Shown here piece by piece: positions 6,102-13,803 of a DNA stretch of 34,275 bases; the first letter of the stretch is position 1, and the number at the start of each line of letters is the position of its first letter. The notes beneath the pieces were generated by a model. The model worked only from the letters and a program-made list of their open reading frames with translations. It searched no databases and was not told the origin of the DNA. The stretch is taken from positions 1 to 34,275 of IMG/VR virus record IMGVR_UViG_3300046010_009561; one strand, given 5' to 3'. A program made the position numbers and the translations under genes. Source of the stretch: a virus.

Positions 6102-6858
6102 AAATAAATTTCCTGTGTATATTGTTTCAAAAGGTAGGTATGAAAAAACATTTACAGCCGATATTTTTGAAAAGGCTGGTGTCAATTATTTAATAGCAGT
6201 TGAGCCAAAAGAATCAGAATTGTATATAAAAAAACTTGGACCTGAAAAAGTTTTAGTCTTGCCTTTTTCAAATCTTGGTTTAGGAAGCTTTCCGGCAAGA
6301 AACTATTGCTGGCAACACGCAAAGCAAAATGGATTTCAATACTACTGGTGTTTTGATGATAATATTACCAGATTCCTAAAATGGGTAAATGGTAAAAGGC
6401 AAAAATGGATTGAACTATTAATCGCTTTAAAATATGTTGAAAGCCATGTCCTTAAAAATAATATTGATATTGGAGGATTTGAGGAACAAACATTTGTTGT
6501 AAAACCACCAAATACGCCATTTAAAGAAAACTGCCATGTTTATTCAGCAATGTTAATAAAAACAGCTTTGCCTTATAGGTGGAGGTTAAAATACAATGAG
6601 GATGTAGATTTATGTTTGCAGGTTCTACATAATGGCGGTACAACCACAAGTTGTGTTTACTACGTTATGGATAAGGTGAGCACGGCAAATAAGATGAAAG
6701 GAGGCAATCAAGATGAACTTTACAGAGGTAACGACCCCAAAAAGAAACTACTGAAAGCCAAGATGCTAGAGGCTCAATGGCCGCAATACGCTAAAACAGT
6801 AATTCGGTTTAATAGGATTCATCATTTGATTGACTGGAAGCAATTTAAAAGAAAGTAA
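6091..6858 (+). CDS. TET-associated-type glycosyltransferase (TAGT-like)
   Basis: The 255-residue protein has the features I associate with the TAGT family: PVYIVSKGRYEKTFTADIFEKAG near the start, the conserved AVEPKE (36-41), VLVLPFSNLGLGSFPARNY (54-72) and the catalytic acidic motif YWCFDDNITRF (85-95). Known family members occur in phages with TET/JBP dioxygenases and are proposed to add sugars to hydroxymethylated bases in DNA. No TET/JBP or base hydroxymethylase is visible here, so the target base is open; other glycan substrates remain possible. The gene overlaps the ParB-like gene by 11 bases, which suggests co-translation. Confidence 0.75.
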   Translation: MEFKNKFPVYIVSKGRYEKTFTADIFEKAGVNYLIAVEPKESELYIKKLGPEKVLVLPFSNLGLGSFPARNYCWQHAKQNGFQYYWCFDDNITRFLKWVNGKRQKWIELLIALKYVESHVLKNNIDIGGFEEQTFVVKPPNTPFKENCHVYSAMLIKTALPYRWRLKYNEDVDLCLQVLHNGGTTTSCVYYVMDKVSTANKMKGGNQDELYRGNDPKKKLLKAKMLEAQWPQYAKTVIRFNRIHHLIDWKQFKRK

Positions 6859-6868
6859 TTTATATTTA

Positions 6869-6893
6869 ATTTTCTTGCAATTAAAAGAAGTAT
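6869..6893 (+). repeat. Repeated promoter-region element, copy 1
   Basis: ATTTTCTTGCAATTAAAAGA followed by AGTAT is repeated at 13804-13829 with a one-base gap and two or three substitutions. Both copies lie directly upstream of a start codon, and both contain the CTTGCAA core. It may be an operator or -33 region. Confidence 0.5.
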
Positions 6894-6900
6894 ATATTTG
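6893..6900 (+). promoter_or_regulatory. -7 promoter element (TATATTTG)
   Basis: This is a perfect -7 element, with CTTGCAA 15 bases upstream. The leader CCCAACAAAACAGCAACAAA leads to the ATG at 6922. Its opening CCAACAAA matches the leaders of the genes at 2790 and 4454. Confidence 0.65.
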
Positions 6901-6921
6901 TCCCAACAAAACAGCAACAAA

Positions 6922-7155
6922 ATGGAAAATCAAATATTTCAGTCTTTAAATCAGCATATTATAGAATACTATCAAAATGGTAAATTTATAGGAGTTGAAA
7001 CTTTTAATGGTACAATTGACCAATCAGAGGTTGGATATTCAAATGCTAAGTTTGTAAAAAACGAAAAAAAGAAATTCAAGCGTATTTTTGTAGCCACAAA
7101 TGAAAGTCCTTTTAAGATTGTAAAGTATAATTTGCAAGGCAGAATGAACAAATAA
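6922..7155 (+). CDS. Small hypothetical protein with shared promoter/leader
   Basis: The 77-residue protein begins MENQIFQSLNQHIIEYYQNG; I do not recognise it. It has a beta-rich middle and a basic end (KNEKKKFKRIFVATNE...). The ATG at 6922 is chosen over an in-frame TTG at 6898 that lies inside the promoter element. The promoter and CAACAAA leader place it with the genes at 2790 and 4454 as a possible co-regulated set. The terminase small subunit gene follows after 20 bases. Confidence 0.6.
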   Translation: MENQIFQSLNQHIIEYYQNGKFIGVETFNGTIDQSEVGYSNAKFVKNEKKKFKRIFVATNESPFKIVKYNLQGRMNK

Positions 7156-7175
7156 ATAGGGTAAAAACAGGGAAA

Positions 7176-7469
7176 ATGAGGGGAGTTCCACCAGAACATA
7201 CTAAATTCAAAAAAGGCACCACAGGGAACCCTAAAGGCCGACCCAAAAAGATACCTGAACTTCGGGAGTTATTGGCCAATGTTTTGGGTGATGAAAAGGA
7301 CGGCAAAAGTGCTGCTGAAGCCATTTTAATGGCATTACGCAACAAAGCTATTAAAGGCGATGTTCGGGCTGCTGAGTTGCTATTGGATAGGGCTTATGGT
7401 AAGGTCAAAGATATTGACAATAGGCCAAATGATTTAGTAATTACCATTTCAGGACCAACTCCCGAATAA
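7176..7469 (+). CDS. Terminase small subunit candidate (DUF5681-like)
   Basis: The 97-residue protein starts with PEHTKFKKGTTGNPKGRPKK, the hallmark of DUF5681-type proteins, followed by helices and the LLDRAYGK segment typical of this family. Such proteins are commonly encoded just before the large terminase and probably act as the DNA-recognition subunit, with the basic GNPKGRPKK stretch contacting DNA. The large subunit gene begins 39 bases downstream. The role is inferred from family and position. Confidence 0.75.
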   Translation: MRGVPPEHTKFKKGTTGNPKGRPKKIPELRELLANVLGDEKDGKSAAEAILMALRNKAIKGDVRAAELLLDRAYGKVKDIDNRPNDLVITISGPTPE

Positions 7470-7508
7470 TATCAGTTATACTAATTTGTTCCCGAAAGAA
7501 ATTAGCAC

Positions 7509-8804
7509 ATGAATTATAATTTTAATAAAACATGGTGGCTCCGCTGGTATTGGCCCTATATTGAAACCCTTTACACCAAAGAAGGCCATTATGGAACCAG
7601 ACAAAGCGCAAAGTCTCATAACATTGCCAGAAAGCTAATTTACCACAGTTTTCGGCCATATCAGTTCAATGTCATTCATTCCCGAAAGGTCTATTCGGAT
7701 ATTGAGGGTTCGACCTTTGCGATTCTAAACAACCTGATTCAAAAGCATTTTAAAAATGATTTTATTGTCAGGAAAAACCATTTTGAGATAATCAATAAGC
7801 ATACTGGCAATTGGTTCAGAGGTCTTGGAATGGATAAGGCAGAAAAAGGGAAAGGAGTTGAAGGCGCAAATATTGCATGGCTAAACGAAGCCAATCAATT
7901 TACAAGAGAGGACATGGATTATATTGATACAACCCTTAGAGGCGAATCGGGCGTTAAGATCAGTTTGATAATGGACTGGAATCCAGAATCAATTAATCAC
8001 TGGCTTAAAAAAGAAGTTGATGAAAACAAAAACCAACCCGACTACCTCTTCCACAAATCAACTTTTTGGGATAATTATACAATTGATCGGGAAGCTTTAC
8101 ATGAAAGACTTTTAAGGATAAAAACGCATGGCATTGAAGGCGAAAGACGATATAAGGTTTGGGCTTTGGGCGATTGGGGAATTGAAGGAATTGATAGAAC
8201 TTTTGCTTATGCCTTTGACGAATCTAAGCACGTTTACAAAGGTTCTATTCCAGTTTCCAAAGATCATGACTTGGTTTTATCATTTGACTTTAACGTAACC
8301 AATACTTGCGGTGTTTACCAGTTTTCAAAGAATGCACCTGGTCAATTGTATTATGGAACGGTCAATAAAATCAAAACCTATCGAATTGGCGATTTAAAGG
8401 TGCTTTGCGAAACAATCAAAGCAGAATATCCAAAAGCCAATTTCATTGTTACAGGCGACGCTTCAGGACAAAACAGAAGTGCTTTTACCTCAGATAACAT
8501 TTCAGCTTATACCCAAATCAAAGCACAATTAAAACTTACTGATTTTCAGTTAAGGGTTCCAAGTGCAAACCCTTCTCACATTCAATCAAAAATAGTTACC
8601 AATCTGGTTTTGCAGCATTGTAAAATAAATATTTCAGACCAAAACGACCTGACAATTGAGGATTTAAAACAGGCGCAAGTTGATGGAAACGGTTCTTTGG
8701 ATCCTTGGAAAACAAAAAATCCAAACCTATCTCACAGTCTGGATGAAACAAGATATTTTTTTAATACTTTTTTTGGCGAAATTGCGGCCTTTGTAGAATT
8801 GTAA
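7509..8804 (+). CDS. terL: Terminase large subunit
   Basis: The 431-residue protein has the two domains of a packaging motor. The ATPase part carries a Walker A of the GTRQSAKS type (residues 29-36) and a Walker B-like IAWLNEAN, with Asn126-Glu127 where most relatives have Asp-Glu. The nuclease part shows the metal-binding acidic residues: Asp260 in LSFDFNV, Asp317 in VTGDASG and Asp412 in HSLDETRY. Length and motifs fit the PBSX-type TerL group. It drives ATP-dependent DNA translocation into the prohead and cuts concatemers. It sits next to the small subunit but, unusually, about 13 kb before the portal gene. Confidence 0.93.
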   Translation: MNYNFNKTWWLRWYWPYIETLYTKEGHYGTRQSAKSHNIARKLIYHSFRPYQFNVIHSRKVYSDIEGSTFAILNNLIQKHFKNDFIVRKNHFEIINKHTGNWFRGLGMDKAEKGKGVEGANIAWLNEANQFTREDMDYIDTTLRGESGVKISLIMDWNPESINHWLKKEVDENKNQPDYLFHKSTFWDNYTIDREALHERLLRIKTHGIEGERRYKVWALGDWGIEGIDRTFAYAFDESKHVYKGSIPVSKDHDLVLSFDFNVTNTCGVYQFSKNAPGQLYYGTVNKIKTYRIGDLKVLCETIKAEYPKANFIVTGDASGQNRSAFTSDNISAYTQIKAQLKLTDFQLRVPSANPSHIQSKIVTNLVLQHCKINISDQNDLTIEDLKQAQVDGNGSLDPWKTKNPNLSHSLDETRYFFNTFFGEIAAFVEL

Positions 8805-8808
8805 AATT

Positions 8809-9174
8809 ATGAGTTGTAATAATTGCGGATCTTGTTTTCAAATTTGTAATCCTTTTCAGGCTTGCTTTTCAGAAATGATTGTAAGCATTCCGGTAGCATT
8901 GACTGATACTGATTATATCATTTCAATTGCCAACGGTCAGGGAGTTGCATTTAAACAGGCCGTTGAAGTTGTTGATGGATTGGCAACAATTGATTTACCC
9001 CTATTCCCAGATGGCTTTTTTAGTCCCTATGGCGGTCCTTATACGCTGCAATTTTTTGATGTTATAACAGGCGAGTTACTTAATTTTGTTGCAACCAACG
9101 GAATTAGTTATACTTGCATCGAATTTGAATTTCAGAATGGTTCTGAGGTCGATTCGATAACAATTTCAGCATAA
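8809..9174 (+). CDS. Hypothetical protein with Cys-rich N-terminus
   Basis: The 121-residue protein opens with MSCNNCGSCFQICNPFQACF, six cysteines in the first 19 residues, followed by a beta-rich domain (VSIPVALTDTDYIISIANGQ, GPYTLQFFDVITGELLNF). The beta domain could be a small virion component such as a tail or decoration protein; no family is recognised. The Cys cluster could bind metal or form disulfides. The gene starts four bases after terL. Confidence 0.65.
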   Translation: MSCNNCGSCFQICNPFQACFSEMIVSIPVALTDTDYIISIANGQGVAFKQAVEVVDGLATIDLPLFPDGFFSPYGGPYTLQFFDVITGELLNFVATNGISYTCIEFEFQNGSEVDSITISA

Positions 9175-9178
9175 CAAA

Positions 9179-9427
9179 ATGAACAAAAAGGTAATTGATA
9201 TAATTTCATTATTCCTTGTAATTCTGTTTTTTGTAATTACAATTTGGGCTTTGACTGGATGCCAAAAAAAGCAGACAATCATTGAATACAAAGTCGCAAT
9301 GATTGAAAAGCCAAATACTTTTGCTTGTAAATATACCCTGACTGCCAAAGGTCGGGAGCCAATTACAATGTTTGATATTTGCGGAAAGTTTAAGTCTGGT
9401 GATGTTGTTTTAAGGGTAATTGAGTAA
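9179..9427 (+). CDS. Small lipoprotein or membrane-anchored protein
   Basis: The 82-residue protein has a hydrophobic N-terminus (IISLFLVILFFVITIWALTGC, residues 8-28) that ends in a lipobox-like ALTGC. About 54 hydrophilic residues follow, with two further cysteines (FACKYTL, DICGKF). It is probably exported and lipid-anchored or held as a type II membrane protein. Function unknown; surface exclusion and lysis are possible. The stop overlaps the next ATG (TAATG). Confidence 0.6.
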   Translation: MNKKVIDIISLFLVILFFVITIWALTGCQKKQTIIEYKVAMIEKPNTFACKYTLTAKGREPITMFDICGKFKSGDVVLRVIE

Positions 9428-9576
9428 TGCATTTCAAGGGCGAAACAGTTAAATTCAGGCGTTCTTCCGGTGTGATTTGTTCGGGCGTTATCAAAAAAAT
9501 TGAAGGCGAACAATTGACAATTAGTGGGAAATGTGGCCAATATAGAATTCATGAATCACAAGTAATCAATAAGTAA
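9427..9576 (+). CDS. Very small protein with KOW/SH3-like pattern
   Basis: The 49-residue protein begins MHFKGETVKFRRSSGVICSG and continues VIKKIEGEQLTISGKCGQYR. The pattern of G-x-x-V-x-F-x-x..G-V-I-x-x-I resembles a small SH3-like (KOW) barrel. It shares one base with each neighbour (TAATG at both ends), which is strong support for a real gene. Function unknown. Confidence 0.6.
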   Translation: MHFKGETVKFRRSSGVICSGVIKKIEGEQLTISGKCGQYRIHESQVINK

Positions 9577-9641
9577 TGGGGTGCAATTGCGGATCAAAAA
9601 AGAAACCAAAACCAGTTGTTAAAAAACCAGTTAAGAAATGA
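9576..9641 (+). CDS. 21-residue Cys/Lys microprotein
   Basis: The frame encodes only 21 residues: MGCNCGSKKKPKPVVKKPVK plus a final K. It is linked by TAATG upstream and ATGA downstream, so it is translated within the chain. The CxC head and Lys/Pro tail recall tiny phage proteins that start MGCGCGKKK (from memory). It could bind a metal or nucleic acid, or serve mainly to couple translation of its neighbours. Confidence 0.45.
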   Translation: MGCNCGSKKKPKPVVKKPVKK

Positions 9642-10069
9642 GTTTAGCAAACGAATTACGAATCGGAAATTGGGTTGAAATCCTTGGAAACTCTAAGCGA
9701 TTAGATTTTTTCACAACTATTCAACCAAGTAGCTTTTCGGTCAATATTGACAAGACCTATGGACCTATTCCTTTGGATGAGGATTGGCTACAAAAGTTTG
9801 GGTTTCAATTGTATGATTATCTTGCAAATGATGAAATGTCGGATAATCCCGATTTCATTTATTTATCATATAAAATGGAATTAGAGGGAAAAAGATATTA
9901 TTACTCAATCACCAATACAGAATTTCACGATTGGGAATTTTGCCAAAAGGTTGAATGGGCTGAAGAAATGTTAATCGCTTCTTGTCAATATGTCCACCAA
10001 CTCCAAAACCTTTATTTTGCATTAACCGGAACCGAATTACAATTCAAAAATGACAAACCTAATTTTTGA
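9638..10069 (+). CDS. Hypothetical protein, family common in Bacteroidota and their phages
   Basis: The 143-residue protein has the pattern ANELRIGNWVE...GPIPLDEDWLQKFGF...YVHQLQNLYFALTGTEL, which I recognise as a widespread Bacteroidota family often carried by mobile elements. The N-terminal RIGNWVE part looks like a small beta barrel and the C-terminal YVHQLQNLYFALTG is a helix. Function unknown. It overlaps its upstream neighbour by ATGA and the downstream gene by 20 bases. Confidence 0.75.
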   Translation: MSLANELRIGNWVEILGNSKRLDFFTTIQPSSFSVNIDKTYGPIPLDEDWLQKFGFQLYDYLANDEMSDNPDFIYLSYKMELEGKRYYYSITNTEFHDWEFCQKVEWAEEMLIASCQYVHQLQNLYFALTGTELQFKNDKPNF

Positions 10070-10334
10070 AGCCATTTCAACTGCCCTTTTTGCTCAGTTC
10101 TTTTGCTATGCCATTATTTGGGTTCCTTACCTTGAATGGTACTCTAATCTTATCAACAAACTACCTGACTACCTTTCTGACCCATTAGGCAATTGTCCTT
10201 ATTGCATTGCGCCCTGGTTATTTTTAATCTTACATTATGTTCCAATTCCTCAAGAAATCAAAGAAGTCTGTTTCGCCTTTGGCTGGATCTATTTCGCCAA
10301 TGCCGCTTTCAACAGATTCATCGACAACGACTAA
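10050..10334 (+). CDS. Small membrane protein with CPYC motif
   Basis: The 94-residue protein has about three hydrophobic segments: FEAISTALFAQFFCYAIIWV, APWLFLILHYVPI and EVCFAFGWIYFANAAF. Between the first two is DPLGNCPYCIAPWL, a CxxC followed by a membrane helix, as in DUF1360-type phage and bacterial proteins. The cysteine pair could be redox-active or bind metal. The 3' end overlaps the next gene by 98 bases in another frame, which is unusually long. Confidence 0.65.
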   Translation: MTNLIFEAISTALFAQFFCYAIIWVPYLEWYSNLINKLPDYLSDPLGNCPYCIAPWLFLILHYVPIPQEIKEVCFAFGWIYFANAAFNRFIDND

Positions 10335-10998
10335 GCCCGTTTATCAGGGCAATTGTGAACCTAAACATTGGGCCTCCATTCAGTTTGCCTTCAAATCAGG
10401 CGATAGGAACTTCTTTTGTTGGAATCAGGATATAATGGTCGCATGGGAACGAATGGAAGCCGCTAAGTCAATTTATCGGGAACTGGAATACCATATCAAT
10501 CCAGGCGTTTTATCACTGCATTTTGAAACTGTTGAAACCCTTTTAAAAAATCCAAAACTTAAAAACGAGGACAAGCTTTTCAAGATTGCTGAAATCAATT
10601 CCCGGATGAAGGAATTACAAGGACTTTCAATAGACATCGACACTCAAATCAAACTTGCAACGGTTAAGTTCTTTGATGAATACGAAGACCCTTTTAAATT
10701 CGATTATAACTACAATGTTGAAAAGGTAAAGTTTTGGGCTTCAAATTCTGATGTACCAACTTTTTTTTTGAATCTGCCACAAAATCAATATCTAACATCC
10801 TCAATCGAATTACAAGAGAATTTGCTGAATACTTTGAAAGCGGTAAGCGTGCTGAACCTAAAAAACATGGAGTTTCATTCTACCTTGATGAACTCGGAAA
10901 ATATAAGTCTGGATATTCAGAAAGAATTAGATTTGCACAAGGAATTGGAACAGACTTTGAAAGCTTGGTCAGATGTTCCTATTACGAATACTATCTGA
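10237..10998 (+). CDS. Tail assembly chaperone candidate, zero-frame product (gpG-like)
   Basis: The zero frame encodes 253 residues. The first ~175 are helical and look like a structured domain (VAWERMEAAKSIYRELEYHI, about 68-87). After a T9 tract at 10761-10769 the frame stays open but becomes Leu-rich and less protein-like, while the -1 frame becomes the better coding frame up to 11051. A two-frame gene directly before the tape measure is the classic arrangement of tail chaperones (lambda G/GT), which makes this assignment likely although no sequence family is recognised. The ATG at 10237 gives a 98-base overlap with the previous gene; ATG 10300 is an alternative start. Confidence 0.65.
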   Translation: MFQFLKKSKKSVSPLAGSISPMPLSTDSSTTTKPVYQGNCEPKHWASIQFAFKSGDRNFFCWNQDIMVAWERMEAAKSIYRELEYHINPGVLSLHFETVETLLKNPKLKNEDKLFKIAEINSRMKELQGLSIDIDTQIKLATVKFFDEYEDPFKFDYNYNVEKVKFWASNSDVPTFFLNLPQNQYLTSSIELQENLLNTLKAVSVLNLKNMEFHSTLMNSENISLDIQKELDLHKELEQTLKAWSDVPITNTI

Positions 10999-11051
10999 AA
11001 TATTCCTTTTGGATAGCGGCACTCAAAAAGAAGAATAAAAATGCAAATTGA
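10752..11051 (+). CDS. Tail chaperone -1 frame extension (gpT-like part of a fusion)
   Basis: This open frame has no usable start of its own: it opens after a TGA at 10749-10751 and enters the T9 tract at once. From there it reads SISNILNRITREFAEYFESG and ends SYYEYYLKYSFWIAALKKKN..., a better protein than the zero frame. Its TGA at 11049-11051 overlaps the TTG start of the tape measure gene as TTGA. A -1 slip on the T run would give a fusion of about 271 residues starting at 10237. A sequencing or real one-base loss in the T tract would look the same. Confidence 0.65.
   Translation, partial: CTNFFFESATKSISNILNRITREFAEYFESGKRAEPKKHGVSFYLDELGKYKSGYSERIRFAQGIGTDFESLVRCSYYEYYLKYSFWIAALKKKNKNAN
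10761..10769 (+). promoter_or_regulatory. T9 slippery tract, probable -1 frameshift site
   Basis: The zero-frame codons are ACT TTT TTT TTG. Two adjacent Phe codons in a T run can re-pair fully after a -1 slip, to TTT TTT and then GAA. The zero frame and the -1 frame join here into one plausible protein. Confidence 0.6.
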
Positions 11052-13780
11052 GCACTCTATCGCAAAATAACATTGTAGTCAATTATGTACTCAATGATGA
11101 CCAGGTAAATAAAGCAAAAACAGGGTTTGACAAACTAACCGATTCTGAAAAGAAAGCGGTTGATGAAACCAGAAAGCTAAACGATCAATTAAAAAAGACT
11201 GGTCAGGAAGGGCAAGATTCTGGAAAGAAAACAGAAACCGCACTTTTAAGAGTTACAGGACCAATTCGACAAAATAGTGCTGCTTTATCTGCATTTACAT
11301 CTCAATTAAAAGTAGCCGGGGAAGTTGCTACAACTGCCGCAAATAAAGCCAGTGCAGGTTTTGCAGGTGTTGAAGCTAAACAGAAAGCCGCAGCAGCCGC
11401 AGCAAACGCATTTAGAAATGCCTTAGGATCAATAAGCCCTGAGCCAATAATAAAAGTTAAAGAAGAATCGCAAAATGCTGCTAAGGAGTTAAATGGATTC
11501 AGTTCAATTGCAAAGTCAGGGGCTGGTTTGTTGGCTGGATTTTTTGCGGTTGGTTCTTTGGTTGCTTTTAAAGACCGATTAGTTGAAACTACAATCAAAT
11601 TTGAAGGCTATTCCAAAGCGATTCAATTTGGGTCCGGAAGTGCTGAAAACTTCGCAAAGAATCAACAATTCCTAAACGACCTTATTAATAAATACGGATT
11701 AGGGCTTGCATCTACAACTGAGGCCTATAAATCTTTTTTCAATGCTTCCACATTGGCAGGGCAAAGTCAGGCCGAAACCAACAAACAATTTGAAGCGGTT
11801 ACAAAAGCTGGAACGGTTTTAAAATTAACTACCGATCAAATGCAAGGTGCTTTTTTAGCATTGGGGCAAATGATGTCAAAAGGTACGGTTCAAGCTGAAG
11901 AACTAAGAGGGCAATTAGGCGAAAGAATTCCAGGTGCATTTTCCATAATGGCAAAAGCCTTAAATGTAAATGAAAGGCAATTGAATAAGATGTTGGAACA
12001 AGGTCAGGTTCTTTCCAGAGATGCTTTGCCAAAGTTTGCGGCTGAACTTGAAAAGACCTTTGGAAAAGATGCTGAAAAGAATTTGAATGGTATGGTGAAT
12101 AGCCAAAACCGATTCAATAATTCAATAGATCAACTTGTTTTAGCCATTGGAACAAAGTTACAACCGTTTTTACAAGGTGCTTACGATTTAGCGGCTGGAA
12201 TTGCAACTCAATTGGCTGGAATTGGTCAGGCTGCTAAAAAAGAAACAACCGAAAACATAGCCCTTAAAAAAGCTGAATCCGATATTGCCAAAAAGATTTT
12301 AGACGTATCTATTCAGCAGGGAGTTCAAATTGACAGGCGAAGGGCCGCAAGTGAATTGCTTATAGAAATTGACGCAAAAATATTTAATCAGTTAAGTAAA
12401 AATGCAGATTTCAGGATTGCAAAAGATGAATTAGGATTAAAAAAGGGCTTAGAAAAACTTGCCATACTTGAAAAAGAAGAAATTATTTTAACTCAAATTG
12501 CAGGTGTAGAGATTAAAAATTTAAAAGCAAAAGAGCCATTAACCGATGCTGAACTAAAAGCATTAAAAGCCCAATATGATGCCAGACTTGGACTTCTTGC
12601 CCTTGAAAAACAGGAAAGGGAGTTAAGGGGTAAATTAGCAAATGATCCAAATGCTGAATTGACTGCTGAGTTAAAATTCCTTGAAGATAAATTAGCCCTA
12701 CAAGAACAATTTGCGGCCAAAGGCGTAAAGATTTCACAAACAGAAATAACTATTACCAAAGAGCAACAACAAATTGCTAAAAAAGATTATGAAGCTGCTT
12801 TAATGCAGAACTACAAAGACACTACCGATAATGAGGACGCAAAGGAAAAGGCCAGAAAAGCTGCAATGGATAAGACTTTGGAAATGACAAAAGACTATGC
12901 CAAATTTAGTAAAGATATTTCTGATAAAAGCACACAGGACGAAATTGATAATATTGAAAAGACCGCAAGAATAAGAAGGGACGCTGAAGAAGCTAGGGCA
13001 AAGTATGAAAAGAAAAAAGCTGATGAAAAAAATGATATAATTCAAGCATCATTTGACCTTGCAGTAACAACAACAAACGGGCTTTTTAACCTACAATCGC
13101 AATACGCTGCAAACGATATGGAGAGGAAGCAAAAGCAATTTGATCAAGAAATTAAACTGGCAGATGGTAACCAACAAAAAATAGATGAAATTAATCAAAA
13201 AAGAACTGCGGCTGAAAAGGAATATAGGGAAAAGGAATTTAGGGCAAATCAGGCGCAAGCTGTGGCAAATGTAATTTTTCAAACTGCGGCAATAGTTGCA
13301 AAATGGGCAAGTAATCCAGTGACAGCACCATTGGCAGCATTGACACTTGGTGTACAAGCGGCTCAAATAGGTATTATTATGGCCCAACCAGTTCCGGAAT
13401 TTGCCGAAGGAACCAAAGGAAAAGCTTTTAAAGGAAAAGCGATAGTTGGTGAAAAGGGAACTGAATTAGTAACGACCCTTTCAGGAAAGCAATATTACAC
13501 ACCTCCGACAGCTACACTGGCCCAATTTGATGAACCAGTACACATTACTCCAAATCACTTACTTGGATTAAATGACAAGTATCTGAGTAGCCAATATTTC
13601 AATGCTTCCAGTAAAACCGATTCAAGCGGTATGCAGATAGTAACTGAATTAGGGGAAATCAAAAGGGAATTAAGGTCATTGCCAGTTGCTGCAATTTCCC
13701 TGGATGAAAAAGGATTTATGAAAAAGGTAAGAACGCCAAACCGATCAACTACAATTTTAAATAACAGATTTAAAAATTAG
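11048..13780 (+). CDS. Tail tape measure protein
   Basis: The 910-residue protein contains the tape measure domain, with the diagnostic stretch ELRGQLGERIPGAFSIMAKA at about 284-303 followed by MLEQGQVLSRDALPKFAAEL. The rest is long helices and coiled coil (about 390-700), then a hydrophobic Ala-rich segment (about 735-778, FQTAAIVAKWASNPVTAPLA) that may enter the host membrane, and a small C-terminal tail domain. Tape measure length sets tail length; at about 1.5 angstrom per residue this suggests a tail near 135 nm. The start must be TTG at 11048: the frame is closed by a TAA at 11036 and no ATG or GTG lies near. It overlaps the frameshifted chaperone stop. Confidence 0.92.
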   Translation: MSTLSQNNIVVNYVLNDDQVNKAKTGFDKLTDSEKKAVDETRKLNDQLKKTGQEGQDSGKKTETALLRVTGPIRQNSAALSAFTSQLKVAGEVATTAANKASAGFAGVEAKQKAAAAAANAFRNALGSISPEPIIKVKEESQNAAKELNGFSSIAKSGAGLLAGFFAVGSLVAFKDRLVETTIKFEGYSKAIQFGSGSAENFAKNQQFLNDLINKYGLGLASTTEAYKSFFNASTLAGQSQAETNKQFEAVTKAGTVLKLTTDQMQGAFLALGQMMSKGTVQAEELRGQLGERIPGAFSIMAKALNVNERQLNKMLEQGQVLSRDALPKFAAELEKTFGKDAEKNLNGMVNSQNRFNNSIDQLVLAIGTKLQPFLQGAYDLAAGIATQLAGIGQAAKKETTENIALKKAESDIAKKILDVSIQQGVQIDRRRAASELLIEIDAKIFNQLSKNADFRIAKDELGLKKGLEKLAILEKEEIILTQIAGVEIKNLKAKEPLTDAELKALKAQYDARLGLLALEKQERELRGKLANDPNAELTAELKFLEDKLALQEQFAAKGVKISQTEITITKEQQQIAKKDYEAALMQNYKDTTDNEDAKEKARKAAMDKTLEMTKDYAKFSKDISDKSTQDEIDNIEKTARIRRDAEEARAKYEKKKADEKNDIIQASFDLAVTTTNGLFNLQSQYAANDMERKQKQFDQEIKLADGNQQKIDEINQKRTAAEKEYREKEFRANQAQAVANVIFQTAAIVAKWASNPVTAPLAALTLGVQAAQIGIIMAQPVPEFAEGTKGKAFKGKAIVGEKGTELVTTLSGKQYYTPPTATLAQFDEPVHITPNHLLGLNDKYLSSQYFNASSKTDSSGMQIVTELGEIKRELRSLPVAAISLDEKGFMKKVRTPNRSTTILNNRFKN

Positions 13781-13803
13781 ATTTTGCTATCTGGTTTTAT
13801 TTG

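Noticed and set aside
10193-10435. 80-codon plus-strand ORF in a third frame
   Set aside because: It lies wholly under the membrane protein and chaperone genes and looks like a shadow.
11302-11598. 98-codon minus-strand ORF opposite the tape measure gene
   Set aside because: An Ala-rich mirror of the repetitive coding strand. The same holds for the antisense ORFs at 11829-12032, 12493-12759, 12800-13045 and 13091-13387.
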